Below are positions 14,612 through 21,571 of a stretch of DNA of 21,715 nucleotides, piece after piece. The translations under genes and the position numbers were made by a program. Each line of letters opens with the position of its first letter. The first letter of the stretch is position 1. Under the pieces are notes generated by a model, which was not told the origin of the DNA, searched no databases, and was given only the letters and a program-made list of their open reading frames with translations. Origin of the DNA: JACPLR01 sp041649295 (GTDB taxonomy: Archaea > Nanobdellota > Nanobdellia > Pacearchaeales > GW2011-AR1); contig JBAZNI010000003.1 of NCBI GenBank assembly GCA_041649295.1, positions 1-21,715 of the forward strand. Direction: 5' to 3'.

Positions 14612-15928
14612 TTAGATCCCCAAGTTTATGCAACAAATTTTAATTCCCTTATAAAAGAAATATCCCAAGAAAGACAGAATTCCCAGATTATACAAAATGA
14701 TTGTATTTTCCTTCTTTTTTACATTTACAAGCCAGTAGGAATTGTCTGCATTTAATCTAGCACTTATTTTATTTTCATAAAGAATTGCCTTAAACTCTGT
14801 ATAATTCTTGGCTATTTTAGTCTGGTTTCCGTAAGTTAGATTTACAACAATATTGTTTGGGGTAATGTAAACCTTTATTGTGTCATTTTCATAATAATTG
14901 GTCTTGTCGGTTTTTATTGAAAATTCTGTCTTGTTAAAAGATAAATCACAATTTCTTATTAAAGAATTGAAGTGATCATAAAGTTTTATTTTGCAGTTTG
15001 AGTTATCTCTTACATTAAAATAAAAGATATTTTCATATTTTTCTATATGAATATTATTTAACTTGGTATTCTCTATCTTTTCTGCTTTTAATGTTAAAAC
15101 ATAATAAGGCAGGGTATAATTTAATGAATAAACATATTTGCTGTTTTGAAACTGAGAATTATTAAACTCTAAAACTAGGCTTGTAAAATTGTCTGCAGTC
15201 AAAACGCCCTTTGTAATATTAAGATATTTGTCTGTTATTTTGAATGAGCTGTTTAGCTGGCTTTTGTATACTTGTGCATTAAGAGCATCAGATCGTGTTA
15301 AAGTATCAGTTACATAATCAGAATTGTAATATTCACATCCATCCCCATAATCCCGATAATGTTTTATTCTGTATCTTACTCTTATATCAAGAACCGCTAT
15401 AAAATTGGCATTTTCCTGATTTAAATTAAAACTTGTTAATTTGCTGTTTCCAATATTCTTTCCATTAAGATAAATTGTTAATGTTGCTGTATTTGATTCT
15501 AAATAATATCTTGTTTTGCAATCTTTCTTATATCTTGCAGAAGGTAAGGAATATTTGTAATTATATTCTGTCTGAAGTTTCCCATTTTGGGAAACATATA
15601 ATGTATTATCCTCAATTATAGAAGGCATTACTGATAATATTTTTAGCCATGCATTATTTATAACTCCTGAAGAATAAACCTTACCGTCCGGACTATTTTG
15701 AACATTTAAATTAGTATTCCATTGATAAACAAAGTCAAAATTAGGAAGCGTTTTATTTTTATTAAAAATGTCGGATATCAATAAATCCTTTTCTGCAGAA
15801 CTTAAATTTGTGCTTTGAATGGAATTACAAATAAAAAGGTCTCCGCCCCCAAAACTATTGCAGTTAAATGCAAGAGTTGGGGGCAGGAGCAATGCTAAAG
15901 CCAAACATATAAGGATTTGTTTTTTCAT
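14612..15928 (-). CDS. Secreted, membrane-anchored surface protein of the secretion operon
   Basis: No family is recognised. The product has a clear N-terminal signal peptide (MKKQILICLALALLLPPTLA), a large extracellular part rich in Asn, Tyr, Ser and Thr (typical of beta-sandwich surface proteins), several N-glycosylation-like Asn-x-Ser/Thr sites, and one membrane helix near the C-terminus (about residues 410-432, IILYNLGILSFLGYFF) followed by a short tail. Its place between pilin and channel genes suggests an adhesin or an outer structural component that contacts the partner cell. I place the start at the ATG at 15928, one base after the pilin stop (TAAAATG). The TTG at 15940 would add MARK in front and overlap the pilin gene. 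The 438-aa length is not comparable with a known family. Confidence 0.8.
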   Translation of the reverse strand: MKKQILICLALALLLPPTLAFNCNSFGGGDLFICNSIQSTNLSSAEKDLLISDIFNKNKTLPNFDFVYQWNTNLNVQNSPDGKVYSSGVINNAWLKILSVMPSIIEDNTLYVSQNGKLQTEYNYKYSLPSARYKKDCKTRYYLESNTATLTIYLNGKNIGNSKLTSFNLNQENANFIAVLDIRVRYRIKHYRDYGDGCEYYNSDYVTDTLTRSDALNAQVYKSQLNSSFKITDKYLNITKGVLTADNFTSLVLEFNNSQFQNSKYVYSLNYTLPYYVLTLKAEKIENTKLNNIHIEKYENIFYFNVRDNSNCKIKLYDHFNSLIRNCDLSFNKTEFSIKTDKTNYYENDTIKVYITPNNIVVNLTYGNQTKIAKNYTEFKAILYENKISARLNADNSYWLVNVKKKENTIILYNLGILSFLGYFFYKGIKICCINLGI

Positions 15929-15929
15929 T

Positions 15930-16262
15930 TTACGTGCCAAGTACTAATTTGACAATAAATGGTGCTGCCCAAATTAATGCCAAACCAATCAAGACATACA
16001 TAATCATGTTCTTTGCCTTCTCACGCTTTCCTGCGTCTGCACCACTAAGTATGTATGTAATGCCTGCAAAAAGCAAAACTAATCCCGCAATAATTGTTAC
16101 AGCATATTTGACAAGATCATATATTGCCTGAACTGGCTTCAGAATCTCGTCATAAGTTGCCGTATCTGCTGCACTAACCATTATTATTTGCAATAAGCAA
16201 ATAGACAAAAGGAGTACAGGTATAATTATTGCTTTAGCTTTTTGGCGTTTTTCTTGTGACAT
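15930..16262 (-). CDS. VirB2/TrbC-like pilin
   Basis: The 110-aa product has the VirB2/TrbC layout: a positively charged N-terminus (MSQEKRQKAK), a long signal sequence with cleavage probably after VSAA (about residue 29), a short hydrophilic loop, and two membrane helices (about residues 50-70 and 84-104) joined by a basic loop, SGADAGKREKAKNM. Such proteins polymerise into the pilus of type IV secretion systems. The start at 16262 is set by a strong ribosome binding site, AGGAGGTTATAAAATG, seven bases upstream. An ATG at 16283 would add seven residues but lies before that site. The 5' end overlaps the upstream zinc-ribbon gene by 37 bases, so the ribosome binding site is inside that gene and the two are probably coupled. 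Confidence 0.87.
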   Translation of the reverse strand: MSQEKRQKAKAIIIPVLLLSICLLQIIMVSAADTATYDEILKPVQAIYDLVKYAVTIIAGLVLLFAGITYILSGADAGKREKAKNMIMYVLIGLALIWAAPFIVKLVLGT

Positions 16263-16384
16263 TTTATAACCTCCTGTAGACATTTAGTTCTAGGATATTT
16301 TGCAGTCAAAACCTTAAAGCAGGAATTACATACATCCCTTTCTAATTCTTCAAGCTCCTTACCGCAAATTATACAATCACTCAT
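16226..16384 (-). CDS. Small zinc-ribbon protein, first gene of the secretion operon (52 aa)
   Basis: The product MSDCIICGKELEELERDVCN... contains two CxxC pairs (C4-x-x-C7 and C19-x-x-C22) that would bind one zinc ion, followed by a basic helix with C35, C42 and a lysine-rich end. It is probably a nucleic-acid or protein-binding adaptor. I prefer the ATG at 16384 because AGGAGGTCAAAATG stands in front of it, the same arrangement as at the pilin start. An in-frame ATG at 16408 (60 aa) coincides with the expected transcription start from the TATA box at 16430-16438 and would be leaderless. The 3' end contains the pilin ribosome binding site and overlaps the pilin by 37 bases, so translation of the two is probably linked. 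Confidence 0.68.
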   Translation of the reverse strand: MSDCIICGKELEELERDVCNSCFKVLTAKYPRTKCLQEVIKCHKKNAKKLKQ

Positions 16385-16429
16385 TTTGACCTCCTGCAAT
16401 TTTTTCATGAATGTCTTGTCCTAGCGGGA

Positions 16430-16490
16430 TTTTATATATCCATAACTGAGAAAAATTGTACAATTTTTTATACAATAAAATTCAGTTATG
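16430..16490. promoter_or_regulatory. Divergent promoter region of the secretion operon with nested palindromes
   Basis: On the minus strand TATATAAAA (16430-16438) is the TATA box of the secretion operon, about 26 bases before 16408. Just upstream is a nested dyad: outer arms CATAACTGA (16441-16449) and TCAGTTATG (16482-16490), with the 18-bp perfect palindrome AAAAATTGTACAATTTTT (16451-16468) inside and a further half-site TACAAT at 16471-16476. The plus-strand genes start at 16522, so one regulator bound here could control both directions. The ribbon-helix-helix-like protein at 16619 is the obvious candidate. Confidence 0.66.
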
Positions 16491-16521
16491 ATTACTTAAA
16501 CAAAGAAAATTCTAGTTTTTT

Positions 16522-16668
16522 ATGAACGAAAAATATTCCGAAGATATCGGGGAACAAATCATATCAAAGCTGAAAGAACTCACATTAATTCTTGAAAAAA
16601 TAAAACAGGAGAGAGATAATGACAAAAAACGCCCACATTCATCTAGTTGTGGAAACAGAGTTTCTTAA
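16522..16668 (+). CDS. Small helical protein upstream of the RHH-like gene (48 aa)
   Basis: This short frame begins MNEKYSEDIGEQIISKLKEL and continues as an amphipathic helix (ILEKIKQERDNDKKR), with a polar C-terminal end. It lies at the head of the rightward operon, and the ribosome binding site and start of the next gene (16619) are inside it, a sign of translational coupling. A weak TATA-like stretch occurs about 26 bases upstream (around 16494-16500). The family is unknown. The shortness and weak signals keep confidence moderate. Confidence 0.45.
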   Translation: MNEKYSEDIGEQIISKLKELTLILEKIKQERDNDKKRPHSSSCGNRVS

Positions 16669-16801
16669 TTCTCTTAAGCAAGATGCTAGAGAAAAAATGC
16701 TAACTCTCTCTGAATTTTGTAGATTAAAATTGCGGACAAGTCTTCAGTTAGACAGGATTGAATATAAATTAGAAAAAATTATGAAAAATGGAGCAAAATA
16801 A
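16619..16801 (+). CDS. Ribbon-helix-helix/MobC-like small DNA-binding protein (60 aa)
   Basis: The product has a short beta-strand-like N-terminus (HIHLVVETEF), then two helices (LNSLKQDAREKMLTLSEFCR and IEYKLEKIMKNG), the plan of a ribbon-helix-helix (CopG/MobC-like) protein. The phrase LTLSEFCRLKLRTSL resembles the second helix of such proteins (xSxSEFxRxxL). The start at 16619 is preceded by AGGAGAG eight bases upstream. Members of this group repress their own operon or act as accessory proteins at transfer origins. The nested palindromes at 16441-16490 are a natural target. The gene overlaps the upstream small ORF and, by 14 bases, the downstream methyltransferase. Confidence 0.7.
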   Translation: MTKNAHIHLVVETEFLNSLKQDAREKMLTLSEFCRLKLRTSLQLDRIEYKLEKIMKNGAK

Positions 16802-17288
16802 AAATAAATTTATTCTAGATGTATGTTGTGGTCCTAAATTGTTTTGGTTTAATAAGCAACACCCAAATACCCTTTATTTAGATAATAGAAAAAGAGAAAA
16901 AGGATATAATGATTACAGAAAAAATAGAGAGATAAACCCGGATATCGTTGCAGATTTTAGACATTTGCCATTTTTAGATAAATCATTTAAACTAATTGTT
17001 ATGGATCCTCCCCATATCTTTTCTAAAGGCGAAACTTTTAGAATGGTTAAAGATTATGGCTGGCTTAATAGAGAAACGTGGAAAGCAGATATTAAACAGG
17101 GCTTTGAAGAATGTTGGAGAGTTTTAAAGGATTATGGCATTTTGATATTTAAATGGAATGAAGTCAGTGTAAAAAAGAAAGAGATATTAGAACTTTTACA
17201 AAAGGAACCTTTATTTGGTCATCCTAATGGGAGTAAAATCCCAACACATTGGTTTTGTTTTATGAAAATTCCAAAGGGTGTGAATTAA
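16788..17288 (+). CDS. Class I SAM-dependent methyltransferase, DPPH type (166 aa)
   Basis: The small Rossmann-fold methyltransferase shows motif I as ILDVCCGPKLFWF (residues 9-21) and an amino-methyltransferase-like motif IV as MDPPH (72-76). The middle (DIVADFRHLPFLDKSFKLIV) is the usual core of the class. DPPH in place of DPPY and the lack of a target-recognition domain are like small enzymes found in phages and mobile elements whose substrate is DNA or a nucleotide. The substrate here is not known. It overlaps the RHH-like gene by 14 bases and is followed one base after its stop by the next methyltransferase (TAAAATG), so the three form one operon. Confidence 0.82.
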   Translation: MEQNKNKFILDVCCGPKLFWFNKQHPNTLYLDNRKREKGYNDYRKNREINPDIVADFRHLPFLDKSFKLIVMDPPHIFSKGETFRMVKDYGWLNRETWKADIKQGFEECWRVLKDYGILIFKWNEVSVKKKEILELLQKEPLFGHPNGSKIPTHWFCFMKIPKGVN

Positions 17289-17289
17289 A

Positions 17290-17940
17290 ATGAATGAATC
17301 AATTCACACCAATAAAATCATTCAGGGAGATTGTATTGAAGTTATGAAAAGTTTCCCCAATAATTATATTGATTTGATTATTACAGATCCTCCTTACGGG
17401 AACAATGTAAAATATGGCTGGAATAATAAAAGAATAAAAAATGATGAAAATCCTCTGATTAATTGTTCTGCATTGGTTGAAATGTATCGGGTGTTAAAAA
17501 GAAATAGTTCGCTTTATTTATTTACAAACTGGAAACATTATCCTTTCCTTACGGAATTTATTCTTAGATATACTCAATTCAGCATTAGACATCTAGTTGT
17601 ATGGAAAAAACACAATTTTGGATTGGGCTGGGCATTTAGACATCAATATGAATTAATTCTCATTTTAGAAAAAGGAAAACCAAAATATAATTTAACAAAT
17701 TTTTCAGATGTCCAAGCTTGCAGTCACATTAATCATAATAAAGAAAATCATCCCCATGAAAAGCCCGTTGATTTGATAAAAAAGATGATTGAACATAGCT
17801 CTAAGAAAGGAGATTTAATCCTAGATCCTTTTTGCGGGAGCGGATCTGTATGTGTAGCTTGTCAGGAAACTGACAGAAATTGGATTGGGATTGAATTAGA
17901 TGAAAAGTATGTGGAGATGGCTAGGAAGAGAATAAGCTGA
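17290..17940 (+). CDS. Beta-class DNA N6-adenine/N4-cytosine methyltransferase
   Basis: Motif order IV then I marks a beta-class enzyme: IITDPPYGNNVKYGW at residues 30-44 (catalytic DPPY), HPHEKPVDL at 154-162, and LILDPFCGSGSVCVAC at 177-192 (SAM-binding FxGxG form), ending in IGIELDEKYVEMARKR. At 216 aa it is short, with little room for a target-recognition domain, as in solitary methylases of phages and plasmids. No cognate nuclease with its own recognition domain is next to it. The GHKL-nuclease that starts 39 bases downstream could be its partner. More likely it protects the element against host restriction, or sets a mark read by the neighbour. Both roles are inferred. Confidence 0.92.
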   Translation: MNESIHTNKIIQGDCIEVMKSFPNNYIDLIITDPPYGNNVKYGWNNKRIKNDENPLINCSALVEMYRVLKRNSSLYLFTNWKHYPFLTEFILRYTQFSIRHLVVWKKHNFGLGWAFRHQYELILILEKGKPKYNLTNFSDVQACSHINHNKENHPHEKPVDLIKKMIEHSSKKGDLILDPFCGSGSVCVACQETDRNWIGIELDEKYVEMARKRIS

Positions 17941-17952
17941 AAACATAACAAA

Positions 17953-17960
17953 TATAAATA
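17953..17960 (+). promoter_or_regulatory. TATA box of the GHKL-nuclease gene
   Basis: TATAAATA is centred about 24 bases upstream of the ATG at 17980, so the gene has its own leaderless-type promoter although the methyltransferase ends only 39 bases before it. Confidence 0.55.
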
Positions 17961-17979
17961 CGGATAATATCTAATTTTC

Positions 17980-19947
17980 ATGTCTCAAGAAGTCTTTTTC
18001 AAAATATCTACATCTAATGAAACGGTTAAAAATCAAATCAAAGAAAAGATTAAAAATTCTCTTCAGGCACTTAGTGAATATATTTGGAATGCTATTGATT
18101 CTAAAGCTAAAAACATAGAAATTAATATAAACCTTTCCGGCAATACCCTTCAATCATTAAAAATAACCGATGATGGAAGTGGTATTAATTATGATGAAAT
18201 ACAAAAAAGCTTATTTAAATTTCTTAGCGATACTCCAAAAGCAAAAATACACAAAGAATATTTAACTCTTCCTCATGGAAAATATGGTACTGGACGATTT
18301 TCTTTTGTTCAGTTTGCCCATCAAGTAAATTGGAATACCACTTACAAAAACGGAGAAGGTAATTTTAACTATGAGATTGCAATAGAAAGTAACTCTCTAA
18401 ATAATGTTCAAAAGATTAAAGATAAGGAAAAGACTCATAAAGAAACTGGAACCGAAGTAAAGATTAGTCGGATTGATGCAAGCCAAGACCTAATTAAAAA
18501 TGAAAAAAACCCCCTAGAAAGTATTAGAAACTATTTATTCCAAGAATTTTATCAGGTTATGAGGCTATATGGAATTAAAATCTCCTTAAATAAGCAGGAA
18601 ATAAAGATTAATGATATTATAAAAAAAGAATATAAAAAGAAAATTAAGATTAAGGATAACGAATTTGAAATGACTCTTGTGAATTGGGAAAAAGACTTTT
18701 GTAATGATTTTAGTTATCATTTTTTAAATGAGGGGGGAGAAGAAATTTATCATAAAAAGTCTTCAATTTCAAAATACGATTCAAAATTTTTACATTCTTG
18801 TTATATAACTGGAAAATTATTTAATGACTTCTGCCCAGCATCAGAATTAAGAAAAAATGACTCAAAGCAAGAAAGTCTTTTTGATAAGGAAAAATTTGAA
18901 ATATATTCTAAATTAATTGAAATAACAAACAATTTTATTAATAAAACAAGGGAGCCGTTTAATGAACAATTTGCGAAATTAGAAGTAGATAGCCTAGACA
19001 AAAAAGGATACTTTGATAAGATCCTAAAAAGCAAGCTTGACAAAGAGTTTAAGAAACCAATTATTAAAGAAACAACGACTGCAGTAATTAAGTTTGCTCC
19101 AAAAATTATTGAGAGATTGAATAAGGAACAAACATTGGTATTTCTAAATTTAATAAATAAATTAATGGATGATGATAAAGATACTCTTTTAGATATTTTG
19201 AAAATATTGCTCAATACGGAAAATGAGGAATCCTTATTAGACCTCAAGAATATTTTAGAGAAATATAAGGTAGGGGGAGTTATATCTTTGATACATGAGA
19301 TTGAAAAAAGACTTCAAATAATTCAAAAAATTGATTTAATGCATCATAATGATAATAACAAAGAATATAGTGAAGACCAATTACAGGAAATATTAAATGA
19401 TAATTTTTGGATTTTTGGGGATAATTATAGTTCACTCATATGTTCAGAAGAAGATGATTTTACTAAAATGAGAAATATATATATTAAAGAAATTCTTAAG
19501 GAAGATCCAAATAACTTTAAAGATAAAGTTTCTCAAAAGCAAGTGGATTTATTTATTCATGGATTTGTTGAAATTGATAAATTAAATAAAAATCTCATAG
19601 TCGAGATTAAAAAACCAAGTATAAAACTATCTAAGGAAATTTATAATGAACAACTACTTGAATATGCTGAAATAATTAGAAAAAGACCCGAATTTAATGA
19701 CCCTACAAAACATGAGTGGCACTTTTTATTAGTGGGACACGATTTTAAGGATGATTTTTTTGAAGTTCGTTATCAAAAAAAACAAGAATATCTAATGGAA
19801 GAAATAGAATCTGCAAATATAAAACTTTATGTAATGAGATGGACAGATATCATCTCTGATTTAAGATTAAAATATAATTTTCTAAAAGAAAAATTAAATT
19901 TAAGAAAGGAAAAACTTATGAAAGCTAAATCTAAGGATACCTCCTAA
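17980..19947 (+). CDS. GHKL (Hsp90/MutL/MORC-like) ATPase fused to a PD-(D/E)XK nuclease
   Basis: The N-terminus has the Bergerat-fold ATP site: SEYIWNAID (residues 32-40, N box with E33 and N37), ITDDGSGI (62-69) and HGKYGTGRFS (99-108, the glycine lid). This is the non-kinase, Hsp90/MutL/MORC branch, whose members close around DNA or clients when ATP binds. After a transducer-like middle and a helical region (about 300-460), the C-terminus has a restriction-fold nuclease: YSEDQLQEILNDNFWIFG (463-480), D523 in QVDLFIHG, E542-x-K544 in LIVEIKKP, and Q558 in NEQLLEYAEI, which resembles the Shedu/DUF4263 type. At 655 aa it looks complete. It is likely a defence protein in which ATP-driven conformational change controls DNA cleavage. 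A repair role is an alternative. Confidence 0.85.
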   Translation: MSQEVFFKISTSNETVKNQIKEKIKNSLQALSEYIWNAIDSKAKNIEININLSGNTLQSLKITDDGSGINYDEIQKSLFKFLSDTPKAKIHKEYLTLPHGKYGTGRFSFVQFAHQVNWNTTYKNGEGNFNYEIAIESNSLNNVQKIKDKEKTHKETGTEVKISRIDASQDLIKNEKNPLESIRNYLFQEFYQVMRLYGIKISLNKQEIKINDIIKKEYKKKIKIKDNEFEMTLVNWEKDFCNDFSYHFLNEGGEEIYHKKSSISKYDSKFLHSCYITGKLFNDFCPASELRKNDSKQESLFDKEKFEIYSKLIEITNNFINKTREPFNEQFAKLEVDSLDKKGYFDKILKSKLDKEFKKPIIKETTTAVIKFAPKIIERLNKEQTLVFLNLINKLMDDDKDTLLDILKILLNTENEESLLDLKNILEKYKVGGVISLIHEIEKRLQIIQKIDLMHHNDNNKEYSEDQLQEILNDNFWIFGDNYSSLICSEEDDFTKMRNIYIKEILKEDPNNFKDKVSQKQVDLFIHGFVEIDKLNKNLIVEIKKPSIKLSKEIYNEQLLEYAEIIRKRPEFNDPTKHEWHFLLVGHDFKDDFFEVRYQKKQEYLMEEIESANIKLYVMRWTDIISDLRLKYNFLKEKLNLRKEKLMKAKSKDTS

Positions 19948-19989
19948 ATTAAAATATCTAAAATTGATATCTTCTAAAATAATTTAAAC

Positions 19990-21144
19990 TTATAATAACC
20001 TAACTTTTTCTCGTTGAGTATTTACTAATTCTAGAATCTGATTCATCTGAGCTTCAAGGATTTGTACTCTATCGCTAAGCATTTCCTTTTCATTCTCAGA
20101 TTTTACTAGTCTGTGTTCAATCTCAGTCTTTGTAATATCTACTAAAAGGTCTTCTTCGCTTATGGTATCTCTCATGCCCAACATCTCGCTATAATAATGG
20201 ATTTTGTCTGATTTTTTCCAGCCAAATCTAAATTTAAGGGCAGATTCTGATTTATATCTTGGCAACCAATAACAGCATGAGCAGTGCCTAAAATCATACA
20301 TAGTTAATTCTGAATATTTCTGTCCTGCCGGACTAACTGCATCTCCCAGTATTCTTTTGGCAAGTCTTTTGAGATATCTGTTCATAACTCTTGGATGCTT
20401 AGAAAAAATATAATCCTCCGGCTTTAGCCCCTTATTAGTAACATATTCTTTTATTATATCCGAGCAAAGCATTAATTTTATTCTTCTACCAAAAGTTTTA
20501 CTCACTTCATCTCTTATGTTTAGTTCTTTAAAATTATTATAAAAATCAGAAACTTTGATATTCACCAGCTCAGTCGGAGCACGAATCCCAGAATCATATA
20601 AGAACATCATTAATAATTTATAATCATAAATTGAATTATCTACAAGTTTCTTAACTTGTTCTTCAGTCAAATATACCCATTCAGGTTTATCTTTACTGGT
20701 GTCTAAGTCTAAAGTTATGTCTTGAATTTCAATGCCTCGTTTTCTGTTTATTTTCTGATGCCAGTGCCAGAAAGCCTTGAACACCTTGACATAATCTGTT
20801 GGAGATCTATACAATTCGCCATCCAATCGAGTAATAGATCCATTTTTCATTCCAGTAAAAAATTCATGGAGATGTCTTTCGCTTATTTTAGTCACATTAA
20901 TAACTCCATATTTTTCTTCAAATTGTTTTATTAAAAAAATTACTCTTTGTTTTAGATTATTAAGTCGAATATAGCTTCTTGCTCCTTTTTTGCTACCGCT
21001 TGCAACATTTAGTCCTTGTTCCATATCAAATAAATAATCTAAAACTATTCTAGAATTCTCTTCAGAAAGATTTTCAATTTTGTCCTTAGTTAAAGATTTC
21101 CAAGTTAAGTATTTCTCTTTATGTTTGTAAGGATCAATTTTCAT
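19990..21144 (-). CDS. Tyrosine recombinase/integrase of the element
   Basis: This is the site-specific recombinase that should insert and excise the element at tRNA-Asp. An N-terminal core-binding domain (residues about 30-145) precedes the catalytic domain. Catalytic positions visible are R188 in YDSGIRAPTEL, K216 in EVSKTFGRR, the box-II arginine R286 followed by H287 in YDFRHCSCCYW, W309 in FGWKKSDKIHYY, and the nucleophile Y317 or Y318. The first histidine of the usual HxxR box is tyrosine (Y283). The C-terminus carries an extra coiled-coil tail (about 338-384), not part of minimal recombinases. The gene reads away from the tRNA, and its TATA box (21162-21175) lies just inside the att array. 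It is intact, with no frameshift and no splitting by integration. Confidence 0.9.
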   Translation of the reverse strand: MKIDPYKHKEKYLTWKSLTKDKIENLSEENSRIVLDYLFDMEQGLNVASGSKKGARSYIRLNNLKQRVIFLIKQFEEKYGVINVTKISERHLHEFFTGMKNGSITRLDGELYRSPTDYVKVFKAFWHWHQKINRKRGIEIQDITLDLDTSKDKPEWVYLTEEQVKKLVDNSIYDYKLLMMFLYDSGIRAPTELVNIKVSDFYNNFKELNIRDEVSKTFGRRIKLMLCSDIIKEYVTNKGLKPEDYIFSKHPRVMNRYLKRLAKRILGDAVSPAGQKYSELTMYDFRHCSCCYWLPRYKSESALKFRFGWKKSDKIHYYSEMLGMRDTISEEDLLVDITKTEIEHRLVKSENEKEMLSDRVQILEAQMNQILELVNTQREKVRLL

Positions 21145-21161
21145 ATTAAGATAGAATCCTC

Positions 21162-21175
21162 CATTTTTAAATAGC
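21162..21175 (-). promoter_or_regulatory. TATA box of the integrase gene
   Basis: CTATTTAAAAATGG on the minus strand is centred about 24 bases before the ATG at 21144. The nearest att-like unit begins 36 bases further upstream at 21211, so integrase bound to that unit could influence its own promoter. Confidence 0.5.
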
Positions 21176-21210
21176 TCTTGGATAAATTCAGAACAAGTAA
21201 TTCTCTCACC

Positions 21211-21529
21211 GGTGCCAGAAGAGTATTACGCCCACACCGCAGGGTGCATAACATTGGCACCTGAACGGAAATTGTAATTTCTGAAAAAATTAGACGCTCT
21301 GGCTGGTGCCAATTTGGTAACACGCCCGAACCGCAGTGTGTATTATCTTGGCACTTTGGTGAGAATTGGCTTCCGACGCCCACTCCGGTGCCATCTTGAT
21401 ACAACGCCCGCACCGAAAAGTGTCCTAGTGTGGCACCGGAGAGAGAATCTGTTTTTTGTAAAACCCGACGCTCTGCTTGGTGCCACAAAGGTATTACGCC
21501 CGTGCCGGATAGGGGCTTATTGTGGCACC
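21211..21529. repeat. Tandem array of four 51-bp att-like palindromic units
   Basis: Units lie at 21211-21261, 21305-21355, 21387-21437 and 21479-21529, each exactly 51 bp. Each starts GGTGCCA and ends TGGCACC (TGGCACT in the second), and has ACGCCC-NN-(A/G)CCG exactly 17 bases from the left arm. Cores are at 21228-21239, 21322-21333, 21404-21415 and 21496-21507. Spacers are 43, 31 and 41 bp. They begin with a conserved TGANGRRAATT-like block, and two of the three end in GACGCTCTG. The same layout is found at 99-149 and as a half-unit at 21572-21600 that runs into the tRNA. Between 21145 and 21589 there is no credible gene. Confidence 0.88.
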
Positions 21530-21571
21530 TTGACGGAAATTCTTTTTTAATAATAATGCAACACCCTTGCA

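Noticed and set aside
18801..19247. 148-codon open frame on the minus strand inside the GHKL-nuclease gene
   Set aside because: It is antisense to a coding region with clear motifs on both sides; its Ser/Leu/Phe-rich composition is typical of the reverse strand of Lys/Glu-rich genes.
21211..21529. CRISPR array
   Set aside because: The units are palindromic only at their ends, differ strongly inside, have spacers of uneven length that themselves share conserved blocks, and no cas1/cas2 genes are present. The RecB-like nuclease is not evidence for CRISPR.
21211..21529. Classical integron attC array
   Set aside because: The units lack the GTTRRRY-type R boxes, the intervening DNA is only 31-43 bp and holds no gene cassettes, and the recombinase shows no integron-integrase insert. 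Only the general idea of an array of recombination sites beside the recombinase is shared.
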